A stretch of 48,422 nt of DNA from an uncultured Clostridia bacterium (GCA_945863885.1 CAMAZY010000021.1:1-48422); one strand, 5' to 3'. Counted from the stretch's first letter, positions 9,304 to 18,163 are shown. The notes: generated by a model not told the origin, from the sequence alone. Program-made: numbers and translations.

Positions 9304-9980
9304 CGAAACTTGACGTAAAAGCCGTGTTTTTTGATTTTGACGATACGCTTCAAAGCCGTAAGGGTGCTTACCGGCTTTACTGCGAGGATTTTCTGACGAA
9401 GTATTTTCCCGATATTTCAAGCGAGGAGCGTCAGATCAAGCTTGACGAAATGGAAGAACACGTTGACGGCGGCTATAAGGACAGAGAGGTATACTTTCCC
9501 GAAATGATTGCGCTTTGGAAGTGGGATAACCACCCGCCGCTTCAGGAGCTTTTCGACTCGTTCAACAACGATTTCGGCAAGCACGTTGTTCTGCTTGACG
9601 GTGCGGTTGATGTGTTAAAGAAGCTCAGGGAAAAGGGTTATCTCCTCGGGGCTGTAACCAACGGCGTTTCCTCGCTTCAGAATACGAAGCTTGACACGGC
9701 GGGAATCCGGGAGCTGTTTGACGTGGTTGTCGTTTCGGGCGACATCGGAATCTATAAGCCCGACCGGAGAATTTTTGATGAGGCGGCAAGACGTGTCGGG
9801 ATTCCCAATGAAAAGGTGCTTTTTGTCGGCGACCACCCGGTAAACGACATCAAAGGTGCGCTCGGTGCCGGCATGAAAGCGATCCGGATGAACTACGGTG
9901 ATTTTAAAGGCAAGGGGCTCGGAGAAAAAGGGGTCACTGCCGAAATTGAGGATATCAGACAGGTACTTGATTACGTTTAA
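9300..9980 (+). CDS. HAD-superfamily hydrolase (HAD-IA, YjjG-like)
   Basis: 226 residues. Motif I is FFDFDDTL (nucleophile Asp12, acid Asp14), motif II AVTNG, motif III the lysine in YKPDRRIF, motif IV GDHPVNDIKGA. A helical cap lies between motifs I and II. Such proteins dephosphorylate small phospho-metabolites, often nucleotides; the substrate is not visible. It overlaps ribF by 4 bases, so a link to flavin phosphate metabolism is possible but unproven. Confidence 0.85.
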   Translation: MTKLDVKAVFFDFDDTLQSRKGAYRLYCEDFLTKYFPDISSEERQIKLDEMEEHVDGGYKDREVYFPEMIALWKWDNHPPLQELFDSFNNDFGKHVVLLDGAVDVLKKLREKGYLLGAVTNGVSSLQNTKLDTAGIRELFDVVVVSGDIGIYKPDRRIFDEAARRVGIPNEKVLFVGDHPVNDIKGALGAGMKAIRMNYGDFKGKGLGEKGVTAEIEDIRQVLDYV

Positions 9981-10048
9981 TATTCGTCGGCTGTTGAAAC
10001 CGGCACGAACGGTTTTCAAGACTGTCAGAATCAAGGGAGGACAAGAAA

Positions 10049-12031
10049 ATGTTTTGTGCAAAATGCGGGAAAGAGTTTTCCGATGGGTCGGCGAACTGCC
10101 CGTTTTGTTTGGAACCGGTAAAAGAAAAAAAGAAGTTTGTTGTCAATTTCCCGGATGAGGAAGTCCGTAAAGAAAGCGACAGTATTTTTTCCTTTGACCG
10201 TCAGCAGGAATACGCAAAAAGCTTTTCCGAACACGAAAACGACATTTATTCGGGAAAAGCCGAAAGCACTGAACCCGATGAACCCGAACAGGAACAAAAA
10301 ATCTTTTTCCCCGGGGAAGCTGTCAGAAACGATACGCCTCCGGTCGCAAAAGACGACCCGAAAATTACAGAGAATGAAAGCGGAGCGGATTTAAATCTGC
10401 CTCGCCGACCGGCCGAAAAAACGGCAGGCGCTTCGAAACAGAGCATCTCAAAGAAAAAGATAAACAAGCCTTCACCCGAGAAAACGAATCCGAAATCGGC
10501 AAAAGCGTTTCTGACCGTAAAAATCATGATTGCCGTCTGTGTTTTGCTGACAGTCGGTCTTACCGCTGTCGGGGCGGCAACGCCGATTTTCAAAAACAGC
10601 GCCGGTGTCGGAAAGACGGTCGCCCTGACGGGTCTTTCAAAGGAAGCGGAGGCAGACTTTGAGAATATTGCCCCGTCGCTTTCCGTGTTTTTTGAGGACG
10701 GCTACGATAAAAGCAAGGTGACGTTTGACAATATTGTTTCCTATCTTGCACCGGACAGCGAAAACGGCCTGTATACCGCTCTGTTTTCAAAAAAGGAAGC
10801 CTATGAGAATCAGGTCGATCCGCTTGAACGGTTTTCAAAGGACGACGTGACTTCTTACATAAGCGTTGACAGCGAGGAAATCGCCGAAACGGCGGGACTT
10901 TTAGGGCTTACGGCGTATGACGATATCAATACAAGCTATTGTTACTGCTGTAACGACCGGTATTATTTTGCGCCTTCGGATCAGTATTTTGCCAAAAGTG
11001 ATGAGCCGGAAAAAATGCAGGTCAAGGTGACCTCCTCCAAGCTGACCAATGCAGGAGAATACTATATCGAATGTGCGCTTTATCCCGAAGACGCCGAGCG
11101 GGACGAAAAAGGCAATTTTTCCGCCGAGCCGGAATCAAACGTTTATTTCCTTGCCGCTTGCGAAAAGAACGGCGAAAGCTTTGACTGGGCGGTCAGCAGA
11201 ATCAGCAGCACGCCGTTGTATGACCAGACAGGTGCGGCGGTTTCCGGCGAAGAGACGGACGCTTTGCCCTATGAAATGAAAACCAAAACCATAAAAGCGG
11301 TCACCTCTTCGGGTCTGACCTATGCCGAATATACCATTGAATATCCGTTTTTCAGCGGTGACGGGATAACGCAGACGACAGTCAACACGCTTTACCATGA
11401 ATTGATTTCTTCTTACCAAACGAAAGCAGACAGTGCCGACAAGCTTTACAAAGAGTATGGTAAAACCGGTGCCGACGAAAGTCGATTGCCGATAAAGGTC
11501 CATATCGTTTCCACTGTTACGTTCAACGAAAAAGGGTATCTGTCTCTTCTTGAAAGAACGACCGAAAACGATCCGACCGAGTCAGACGGAGATGCCCAAA
11601 CCACTGAAACGACAACTCAATCCTATTGGTACACAACGCAGACCGAGACCGAACCACAGTCTGAAAAAGCAGAAATACCTGAAACAACCTATGAGGGCTA
11701 TACGTTTGATATCGAAAGCGGAGACTTTGTTCAAAAGGACGATGTCCTCGGAAAGGATTACCAGGCCGTACAAAAGCTTCTTTTTGAGACATATCGGGGC
11801 GAAGAAACAGAAGAACCCGCAGAGCAGCCGACAGACACTTACTCGTACGGGTACGGTCAGCCGGAATCTGAAGGCGAAACCGAAGACACCGAGGGGATCG
11901 GTCAGAAGATTTATTCGTGTGCCTGGGTACTGATGCCGGACGGTGTGGGTTTCTGTTATCAGCCGGAAAACGGCGGACTTGAAACGGTTATTCTCGGATA
12001 CGATAAGCTTGAGAATAATCATTTGTTTTAA
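10049..12031 (+). CDS. Zinc-ribbon, single-pass membrane protein with DUF3298-like region
   Basis: 660 residues. Starts with a zinc ribbon (C3, C6, C17, C20), followed by a charged low-complexity stretch to about 155, one membrane segment (about 156-178), and a long extracellular part. The outer part contains TYAEYTIEYPFF and, later, YEGYTFDIESGDFVQKDDVL, resembling the DUF3298/RsiV-type fold. Thr/Glu/Gln-rich segments interrupt it. The expected topology is cytoplasmic ribbon, extracellular sensor. Ribosome site GGGAGG. Function unknown; a sensor or envelope role is inference. Confidence 0.7.
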   Translation: MFCAKCGKEFSDGSANCPFCLEPVKEKKKFVVNFPDEEVRKESDSIFSFDRQQEYAKSFSEHENDIYSGKAESTEPDEPEQEQKIFFPGEAVRNDTPPVAKDDPKITENESGADLNLPRRPAEKTAGASKQSISKKKINKPSPEKTNPKSAKAFLTVKIMIAVCVLLTVGLTAVGAATPIFKNSAGVGKTVALTGLSKEAEADFENIAPSLSVFFEDGYDKSKVTFDNIVSYLAPDSENGLYTALFSKKEAYENQVDPLERFSKDDVTSYISVDSEEIAETAGLLGLTAYDDINTSYCYCCNDRYYFAPSDQYFAKSDEPEKMQVKVTSSKLTNAGEYYIECALYPEDAERDEKGNFSAEPESNVYFLAACEKNGESFDWAVSRISSTPLYDQTGAAVSGEETDALPYEMKTKTIKAVTSSGLTYAEYTIEYPFFSGDGITQTTVNTLYHELISSYQTKADSADKLYKEYGKTGADESRLPIKVHIVSTVTFNEKGYLSLLERTTENDPTESDGDAQTTETTTQSYWYTTQTETEPQSEKAEIPETTYEGYTFDIESGDFVQKDDVLGKDYQAVQKLLFETYRGEETEEPAEQPTDTYSYGYGQPESEGETEDTEGIGQKIYSCAWVLMPDGVGFCYQPENGGLETVILGYDKLENNHLF

Positions 12032-12052
12032 AAACGGGGATGTGATTTGATT

Positions 12053-13045
12053 ATGTCAGCAAAAACGAATTTAGTAAGGGGGAGCTTTTCAAAGCTTGAC
12101 CCAAACACCTATGCCTTGCAATACGAAAACGACTATGCGCTTGACATGGTGCTCGAAAAAGGTGTGAAAAATATTGCCGGGCTCGGTGTGCTTCTTCAAA
12201 AGCATTTTCATACGCAAAAAGGCGAACTGAAAATGAAAGGCGGCGGCTTCGCCTGCACAACGTTCAACGCTTTTACAAAAGACGGTCAGCATATTCTTGC
12301 AAGAAACTTCGATTATAAAGACGCCCCGTCGATCGTCGTCTGGACGGCACCCGAAAACGGCTACAAAAGCGTTGCCGTGACCGACACAAATGTGCTTTTG
12401 TACGGCGACAAGTTAGGCGAAAAGAAAAATAAAAACCGGCTTTTGCTTGCTCCCTATGCCTGCATGGACGGCATCAACGAAAAGGGTCTTGCAATCGCCG
12501 TACTTGAAATCAAAACCAAAGCGACTCACCAAAGAACGGGCAAAAAGAACCTGACGACCACCGTTATGATCAGAGCCGTGCTCGACAAATGTGCCACGGT
12601 TGACGAGGCAATCGAGCTGTTCAGCCGATACGATATGAACGACTCTCTGTTTTGCAATTATCATTATCAGATTGCGGACGCAAGCGGAAAAAGCGTTGTC
12701 ATCGAATATGTAAACAACGAAATGCGGGTGATTGAGCCGAAAGAAAAGACACAGTATGTCATGAACTTTTATTTAAGTCCCGACGGCGACAACAAAAAAG
12801 GCTTCGGTTACACCCGTGAAAAATGGGTGAAAGAAGCTTTCGAAAACTGCGGCGGTACGGTGATGGAGGAGCAGGAGGCGATGAAGCTTCTTGAAAAATG
12901 CCGCCTCGATTACAAGCACAAAAGAGGCTATCAGATCACAAGCCTCTGGAGCGCCGTATATAACTGCAATGAAAGAACTATGCTGCTTTCTACCCGTATG
13001 AACTACGAAAAGCAGTACCGGTTCGGGGTTGATTACGCAATATAA
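12053..13045 (+). CDS. Linear amide C-N hydrolase (choloylglycine-hydrolase family, Ntn)
   Basis: 330 residues from the ATG at 12053; a TTG at 12047 is an alternative with better ribosome-site spacing. The Ntn signature is FACTTFNAF with likely nucleophile Cys68, then ILARNFDYKD (R84, D87), ACMDGINEKGLAIAVLE and YHYQIADASGKSVVIEY. This family includes bile salt hydrolases and penicillin V acylases, which become active when an N-terminal Cys is exposed. Here the Cys is preceded by about 67 residues with no signal peptide, so either a propeptide is cleaved or this is a C45-like subgroup. Substrate not predictable; bile-salt cleavage should not be assumed. Confidence 0.8.
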   Translation: MSAKTNLVRGSFSKLDPNTYALQYENDYALDMVLEKGVKNIAGLGVLLQKHFHTQKGELKMKGGGFACTTFNAFTKDGQHILARNFDYKDAPSIVVWTAPENGYKSVAVTDTNVLLYGDKLGEKKNKNRLLLAPYACMDGINEKGLAIAVLEIKTKATHQRTGKKNLTTTVMIRAVLDKCATVDEAIELFSRYDMNDSLFCNYHYQIADASGKSVVIEYVNNEMRVIEPKEKTQYVMNFYLSPDGDNKKGFGYTREKWVKEAFENCGGTVMEEQEAMKLLEKCRLDYKHKRGYQITSLWSAVYNCNERTMLLSTRMNYEKQYRFGVDYAI

Positions 13046-13050
13046 CAAGT

Positions 13051-13087
13051 CGGGCAGTGCACCAAAAAACGGCACTGCCCGATTTTT
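13051..13087 (+). terminator. Bidirectional terminator between convergent genes
   Basis: CGGGCAGTGC (13051-13060) pairs with GCACTGCCCG (13072-13081), with an A-rich loop, then TTTTT. The stop codon of the reverse-strand gene at 13086 lies in the T-run. Confidence 0.9.
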
Positions 13088-13973
13088 ATCTCTTTTTCAC
13101 CGCAAGCACATATCCGACGCCTTTCGGGGAGGAGATCTCCAGCCCCGGATTTTTCAGGTTATACGCCTTACAAAACGCTTCGGCTGCCGATTTTTCATCA
13201 TGAAATTCGTAAATCAAAAATCCTGCATCAGAAAGGAGCGACTCCATTTCCCGGTAAGAATACCGGGCTTTCATTTTTTCACCTGCCCCCTCGGCAAGAG
13301 ATCGGGTGCGTTCGCTTGCCGTTGTGTTTTCCGCCGTCGGGAAGTCAAATACGATCGCCGACCCCTCGCACCAAAGGGAAGAGATTTCGCCGAGAAGATG
13401 TCTGAACGCTTCTTTTTCAAGATAATAGCTGATTCCGAGAAGCTCTCCGAAAGAAAGAGCCGTCCGGTCAAATCCGGCACCCAAAAGAAGCCCGGGCAGC
13501 TCGTCCTTTGACAAGTCACAGCGGATATATTCCGTCTTACACCCGGCACGAAGCCCGGCTTTTTTGACTCTTTGAAGCTTGTCGTCAATCATCTCAGGCA
13601 GGTCAAGCTCAAACACCGTAAGCGATTCATGCTCTGTTCTGAACGGATAGGTATCGTAACCGCTTGCAAAGGATACGACCTGACTTGCTCCGAGCATGAC
13701 GGCGTTATCGAGCGCTCTTTCTGCAAAGGCACTTCGGATAAGGACGGGCGGCGCAAGCTGACGGTCGGCAATCAGCCGCAAAGCCTCCTGCTTCGTGCCG
13801 GTAAAGCCGGGCGCAAAAAACGAAACACCCGAGGAAAGATTTTCGCCGATAGTTTCGTATTCTTCTTTTGAAAGAAGCTTTTCGGCTTTGTCGTCCGAGA
13901 AAATCCGGTCGGTGTTGTTCCGGAAGTGATAGGCCCGTAAAAACAGGCTCATCAGTGCTGTCATGTTGTTCAT
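13086..13973 (-). CDS. Class I SAM-dependent methyltransferase (LCMT/TIGR00027-like)
   Basis: 295 residues from the ATG at 13973, with GGGAGG upstream. The SAM-site region VVSFASGYDTYPFR matches the GxGxDTR motif of leucine-carboxyl-methyltransferase-like proteins, followed by the acidic-loop ELDLPEMIDDK and later SFGELLGISYYLEKEAF. In bacteria this family methylates small molecules or is of unknown use. The upstream region has short inverted repeats (TTTTCC/GGAAAA at 14015-14030; GTGTA/TACAC nearby) around a weak possible promoter. Convergent with the amide hydrolase. Confidence 0.8.
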   Translation of the reverse strand: MNNMTALMSLFLRAYHFRNNTDRIFSDDKAEKLLSKEEYETIGENLSSGVSFFAPGFTGTKQEALRLIADRQLAPPVLIRSAFAERALDNAVMLGASQVVSFASGYDTYPFRTEHESLTVFELDLPEMIDDKLQRVKKAGLRAGCKTEYIRCDLSKDELPGLLLGAGFDRTALSFGELLGISYYLEKEAFRHLLGEISSLWCEGSAIVFDFPTAENTTASERTRSLAEGAGEKMKARYSYREMESLLSDAGFLIYEFHDEKSAAEAFCKAYNLKNPGLEISSPKGVGYVLAVKKR

Positions 13974-14111
13974 AAAAATGCCTCCCGTAAAAGTGTGTAC
14001 ATACTTCATACACCTTTTCCGGGAGGAAAACAAGACTTGATTATTTTCGCAAAATGTGGTAATATAAAGCCGTCGGAGAAAGAAATTTTCTTCGATTTTT
14101 TTATAGGTTGC

Positions 14112-14804
14112 CTATATATTCTCTCTGATCCACATGTCAACGATTCCGAAATCCTCTTTTCCCATAAACGGGTGCTCGCTGTTTTCGCTGACTGTAAGCT
14201 TGGCGCCGAATTGCTCACAAAAGGCTTGTAAAGACGAAAGCGGCTGTAAAGCATCCTTTCCGCCGTAAAGAACGAACGTCGGAAAAGGCCACTTCAGGAC
14301 AGGATTTTCGAAGATATACCGATAATAATCCCAACGGAGCGTATCGATTTCCGTCGGGATTTCTTTTTTGTCCCGAAGCTCCTGTTCGCTGACACCCGAC
14401 CAAAGCATCATGTGCGTGACAAGCCATTTCATGTCAACAATCGGAGACTGAAACAGGCATTTTTCAAATTTTCTGTCCGTATAGGCGTTCAGCGAAAAGT
14501 AAGCGCCGAGACTGCACGCAAACAAAGATACGCTGTCCCAATGAGAGAATGCATAATCGGCAATCACTTTTAAGTCGTGTACACCGTTCCACACGTCACA
14601 GCGGGTATCCTCATTCACCCTCTCGCCGTGTTCGGGTAAATCAAAGCTTACAGTCTGAAAGCCTTTAGCGGCCGCAATTTCGGCGAATTGCTCCGCATAT
14701 TCCTTACGGCTCATTTTGCCGTGGACGTGGATATAGATTTTTTCTTGCGGCTCACCCCAAAGAATACAGGGAATACCGCCGATTGTAAAGTGTTTTGTTT
14801 TCAT
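14112..14804 (-). CDS. Alpha/beta hydrolase
   Basis: 230 residues, no signal peptide. Nucleophile elbow SLFACSLGAYFSL (Ser in CSLG, a variant of GxSxG), acid region LYGGKDALQP, and probable catalytic His in NSEHPFMG. An early HVHGKMSRKEYAEQFAE fits the oxyanion region. Serine hydrolase of unknown substrate. First of a run of reverse-strand accessory genes. Confidence 0.78.
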   Translation of the reverse strand: MKTKHFTIGGIPCILWGEPQEKIYIHVHGKMSRKEYAEQFAEIAAAKGFQTVSFDLPEHGERVNEDTRCDVWNGVHDLKVIADYAFSHWDSVSLFACSLGAYFSLNAYTDRKFEKCLFQSPIVDMKWLVTHMMLWSGVSEQELRDKKEIPTEIDTLRWDYYRYIFENPVLKWPFPTFVLYGGKDALQPLSSLQAFCEQFGAKLTVSENSEHPFMGKEDFGIVDMWIRENI

Positions 14805-14846
14805 TTCTTTTTATCACCGATATCATAAAAGCTGATTGTTTTGAAA

Positions 14847-15176
14847 TCACACACCGAAGTGAATGACATATTGATTATGTTTTTTGGCTTTTCGTAACAG
14901 TTCACAAAGCCCGGAGAGTTTATCGATCCCGTCTGTAACGGCTATCAGCGTATCCAGCGATTTGGGCGGAATAAGCGTAATGCCGCAATAGTCAAGCCCT
15001 TTTGCAGGTATATCAACGGTATGCCAAAACGTATCGACATCGGATACTCTCTCGCTGATTGCTTCAATCATTTCATCGTCAACAGCAATACAGTTATATT
15101 TTTCAGGCTCGTACTTGTCGTATCGTACACCGGGTTTCGGTGCTTTCTTCATGATTCCAAATTCGTGTTTCGGCAT
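14847..15176 (-). CDS. Small conserved protein of unknown function
   Basis: 109 residues; ATG at 15176 with AAGGAC upstream. It starts MPKHEFGIMKKAPKPGVRYD, an N terminus I associate with small unnamed Clostridia proteins, but I cannot assign a family. No signal peptide or membrane segment; mixed alpha/beta composition. Just downstream of the HEAT-like gene and probably in the same transcript. Small single-domain genes in such clusters are often immunity or antidote proteins; that is only a suggestion here. Confidence 0.7.
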   Translation of the reverse strand: MPKHEFGIMKKAPKPGVRYDKYEPEKYNCIAVDDEMIEAISERVSDVDTFWHTVDIPAKGLDYCGITLIPPKSLDTLIAVTDGIDKLSGLCELLRKAKKHNQYVIHFGV

Positions 15177-15198
15177 TTTTGCGTCCTTTCGATTGTCG

Positions 15199-15879
15199 CT
15201 ATTTTGCTGTTTGCTGTAATCTTAACAAGCATTTCTTCACATGACCGTCAGCGTCAGCTTCAAAACAGCTTAAGTTATAATGATTCTCAAAGCCAAGCTT
15301 CAAAGAAACACACCGTATTTTGCCGAAAGGCGATTTTCGCAGCAAATCAAATATTTCTTTTGGTTTCGTACCGCCAAAAGCAGTAACAAGAAAATCTGCA
15401 ATCATTTCTTGGCATGAGCATTTTTCGGTTTTTTGAAACAATTCCGTCAGAAAATCAAAACTTTCGTTATTCTTCGAAAGCTTCCGGATAATCAAGTATA
15501 TGACATCATCATCCGGATACTTCTTAAGTGTTGTTGTCAGCACAGAATCCGGTACGCTTATCGGCGTTTTACTGATGATTTCTGCCGCTCTGCGTACAAA
15601 TAAAATGTCCTCCGATTGAAGATACTTGATCAGTAACGGATATAACTCCTTTGAATCGGGGTAACCGAAAATGACCTCTAATACGGCAAGCCGCCGGTAT
15701 TTATCTTTGTCATTCAAAAATGATTTTAAAAACTGATAGGCTTCACTCGTTTCAACAGAAGCGATTGCGTTACAGGCTAACGCAAAATCCATACCGTGTG
15801 ATGACAGGCACTGTTCTTTCAATTCCGCAAAGGATAATTCATACGGAATTCTTCTGCCGTTCATAGTGATTTTTTTCAT
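15199..15879 (-). CDS. HEAT-repeat-like protein
   Basis: 226 residues; ATG at 15879 with GGAGG upstream. Repeated helical pairs of about 35 residues (for example DKDKYRRLAVLEVIFGYPD and EDILFVRRAAEIISKT) indicate an alpha-solenoid of the HEAT type, a protein-binding scaffold. No catalytic motif seen. It follows the DUF3885-like gene by 16 bases, so both are likely co-transcribed. Confidence 0.7.
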   Translation of the reverse strand: MKKITMNGRRIPYELSFAELKEQCLSSHGMDFALACNAIASVETSEAYQFLKSFLNDKDKYRRLAVLEVIFGYPDSKELYPLLIKYLQSEDILFVRRAAEIISKTPISVPDSVLTTTLKKYPDDDVIYLIIRKLSKNNESFDFLTELFQKTEKCSCQEMIADFLVTAFGGTKPKEIFDLLRKSPFGKIRCVSLKLGFENHYNLSCFEADADGHVKKCLLRLQQTAK

Positions 15880-15895
15880 ATTTTTCCTCCGGGCT

Positions 15896-16564
15896 TTATT
15901 CTTTACTCATCCGCCTGACCATTTCGTCCCTGTCATAATCAAGGAAATACGGTTCCAGCTTATCATAAAACGCCGCCATCGCTTCGTGAGTGGAGAATAC
16001 AATATCACACCCACGGTCATCATAAACAGAAAAGATCAGTTCCTTTTCAAAAGAAACAAAGCTTACCAAGGGGTTCGTCTGCCGGACAAGCTGATTGCTT
16101 ATGATTGAATCCGCATCAAACGCTTTTCCGTCTGCATAGCATACAACCCGATTTCTTCCGAGGACAGCATTATCATCGTCATCATCAATACCGGGCAAGT
16201 CTCTTACAACAATGTGTCTGTATTGATCCTGAAAGCGGAAAAGAAACCGCATGGATGCTATTCTATCCTCGATGCAGGCTCTGTGAATTTCCTCAATATC
16301 CTGTGCGTCTTCACCTTCTGATTCCGGCGTACCGGACGCACAGTCATCATAAAGCCAATAATCGAAGAAAAGCGCATCTGCCCCGGCCGGAAACAGAAGC
16401 CGGAATATTTCCATCGCACGCCGCTGTGCACAAAGCATGTATTCTTCGTTTGTATCTCCGTTTCCGAGCTCACAGCGCAAAGCAAAAGCGTTGTTATAGA
16501 AAAACGGCGGCAAGTATTCGAAATCCTTGCTAAGAATGTTGGTTTCTACGATACTTTGTGACAT
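15896..16564 (-). CDS. DUF3885-like protein
   Basis: 222 residues; ATG at 16564 with AGGAG upstream. The N-terminal part ALRCELGNG, then CAQRRAMEIFRLLF, and the C-terminal VYDDRGCDIVF...DYDRDEMVRRM match my memory of DUF3885, whose members end in a YDDRG and a YDRE motif. Function of the family is unknown. Cytoplasmic. It lies next to a decayed copy of the rlmD 3' end. Confidence 0.65.
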   Translation of the reverse strand: MSQSIVETNILSKDFEYLPPFFYNNAFALRCELGNGDTNEEYMLCAQRRAMEIFRLLFPAGADALFFDYWLYDDCASGTPESEGEDAQDIEEIHRACIEDRIASMRFLFRFQDQYRHIVVRDLPGIDDDDDNAVLGRNRVVCYADGKAFDADSIISNQLVRQTNPLVSFVSFEKELIFSVYDDRGCDIVFSTHEAMAAFYDKLEPYFLDYDRDEMVRRMSKE

Positions 16565-16668
16565 GGTTTTTTTCTCCTGAATATCAATGTTTTCTTCATT
16601 CTTCTCCTATCTGTGTGACACAAGGAACACGCTTTCTGTGTGGCTCGGGCAATAGGATCAATGTTGTT

Positions 16669-16691
16669 CGTGTGTTGAAACATATCGACCG
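16669..16691 (-). repeat. Decayed third copy of the rlmD 3'-end motif
   Basis: On the reverse strand this stretch encodes VDMFQHTNNID in one frame, echoing VDMFPHTRHVE of the copy at 17.25 kb. The 15 bases at 16677-16691 are identical to bases in both other copies, and the flank is 12 of 15 similar. A 15-mer alone could recur by chance in 48 kb, so the call rests on position and protein similarity. Confidence 0.4.
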
Positions 16692-16813
16692 ATTTCGAGG
16701 AACAAGGGGAATACATCCACTATAAGTGTTGTCGAAAGCTATCCCAGTAGCATTATCATCGTTCGATCATTCAGCAAATTTCAGCATTAACTCTTTATAT
16801 AAACTTTCGCTAA

Positions 16814-17218
16814 TCACGCCCACTGATACTGAATTCTGAACGGAGTGAAACACAGTTTCGCATTTCTGCATTTTCTTCCTTTTTCAATGTTAAAATGCAA
16901 TGTAAATTCACCAAACATGTCAACATCATATTTGAACATAAGCATTTTCCAGTTAGATAGTTCTTCTATTGTCATTTGGCAATATTTGAGGCTATTATGT
17001 TTTACCTCATAAATATAAAGGGTACAATCGTTTTCAATATCATCTAAATGATATGTGACTGTTACTTTATGGTAGGGTGCATAGTGATTTTCAAGCTGAT
17101 CATATATAACAATTAACTGCTGCCCTACGAGTTCTATGCTTTTGATGAAGCAATCGTGCATTGACTCTGCATTTTTCATTAAACAGGTAAGGTCTTTTGC
17201 ATCGAATATCTGTTCCAT
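16814..17218 (-). CDS. Hypothetical protein in rlmD-end cassette
   Basis: 134 residues; ATG at 17218 with GGGGG upstream. Low G+C compared with its surroundings. Contains many Tyr and His residues (HYAPYHKVTVTYHLDD) and reads as a single beta-rich cytoplasmic domain. No family recognised. It sits alone between two copies of the rlmD 3' end, as the cargo of one cassette-like unit. Confidence 0.6.
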   Translation of the reverse strand: MEQIFDAKDLTCLMKNAESMHDCFIKSIELVGQQLIVIYDQLENHYAPYHKVTVTYHLDDIENDCTLYIYEVKHNSLKYCQMTIEELSNWKMLMFKYDVDMFGEFTLHFNIEKGRKCRNAKLCFTPFRIQYQWA

Positions 17219-17253
17219 AGTATCCCCCTGTCAATTTCTATCCATCCGGTTTG

Positions 17254-17394
17254 TTATTTTGACATCAAAACTACCGTCTCTACATGCCTCGTATGCGGAA
17301 ACATATCGACCGGCTGAATTTTTCTCACCTTGTACCCGTTCCTGACAAGAAACAGCAAATCTCTTGCCTGCGCAGAGCTTTTTTGTTTGTTCAT
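17254..17394 (-). pseudogene. Duplicated 3' end of rlmD (fragment)
   Basis: Bases 17272-17372 match 18188-18288, the 3' end of intact rlmD, at 98 of 101 positions. The frame is intact: from an ATG at 17394 it reads 46 residues ending QPVDMFPHTRHVETVVLMSK. That ending is closer to the usual RlmD C terminus than the one on the intact gene, so this may be the original gene end pushed downstream by an insertion. A GGAGAA lies before the ATG, so translation is possible but function is unlikely. Confidence 0.85.
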
Positions 17395-17459
17395 GAGAAT
17401 TTCTCCGTTCGGATGATTCAAGTAGCAATCAAACCGTTCCGTAGAGGCGGTCTTAACAT

Positions 17460-18077
17460 TTAATCGTTCCAGAAATGATCGATAAAGCCTTCAGACCACA
17501 AATCTTTCGGGAGAACAGTGGAGGATTTGCAGATGCCGGGAGCCGCAAGGATCGGAAGAAGGTTCTGTTGGAGCTTCTTTCCGGGCAGGTTTTTTCTCAT
17601 GACCTTAAAGGTCGTGAAGTAGACCTCTCTTCCGTTTGTCAAACTGTCAGGAAGAGGCACATTAAAGCATCTGGTAATTTCGTCCGAGATTGACAATACC
17701 ACTTCACGCAGTTCTTCCGGAGCCTCGTTGGGACGATCTTTATAAGAATATAATTTCCGAGAGATGGCATAAAGCTGCTTGCCGTTCGTTCCTAAAGCCG
17801 GATCGGGACTATAAATCATGTCAGCTGCATAATCAAAAGGAGGAAATCTTCTGAAAAGATTGTTATTCGCCTGAACAATACAGCCGATAAAGACAGTACC
17901 TTTTTTTATCAGCGTTTTTTCCTCTCGGTAGATCGTATAGAGAGAATCAATGTTTTCTATATCCGCAAAATCCTTTTCTGTTTGATAGACATTGTCTTTC
18001 AGCAGAAATTCAGGCGGATTTTGACTGTATTTTTCACGCATCAGTTCCAGTTCGTTTGCAAAAAAATCGTTATTCAT
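17460..18077 (-). CDS. Hypothetical protein in rlmD-end cassette
   Basis: 205 residues from the ATG at 18077, which has AAGGAGG upstream; an in-frame ATG further up lies in rlmD and is not needed. The middle part GTVFIGCIVQANNNLFRRFPPFDYAADMIYS and the end reading LWSEGFIDHFWND suggest a single globular cytoplasmic domain. No family recognised. It lies between intact rlmD and the duplicated rlmD end, so it is probably recently inserted cargo. Confidence 0.68.
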   Translation of the reverse strand: MNNDFFANELELMREKYSQNPPEFLLKDNVYQTEKDFADIENIDSLYTIYREEKTLIKKGTVFIGCIVQANNNLFRRFPPFDYAADMIYSPDPALGTNGKQLYAISRKLYSYKDRPNEAPEELREVVLSISDEITRCFNVPLPDSLTNGREVYFTTFKVMRKNLPGKKLQQNLLPILAAPGICKSSTVLPKDLWSEGFIDHFWND

Positions 18078-18163
18078 TGTGCGTTCCTCCTTTTTAATAA
18101 TAAGCAAGCTTTTTAATGCAGTGTTTTTTTGAAAAAACTTAAGCGACGGTTTTCTTTTGATTT

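Noticed and set aside
11582-12022. 146-codon reverse-strand frame in the zinc-ribbon gene
   Set aside because: Antisense of low-complexity Thr/Glu-rich coding sequence, without ribosome site.
16565-16620. 16-codon leader peptide before the DUF3885-like gene
   Set aside because: A GGAGA-type site precedes an ATG, but the peptide overlaps the gene start and has no other support.
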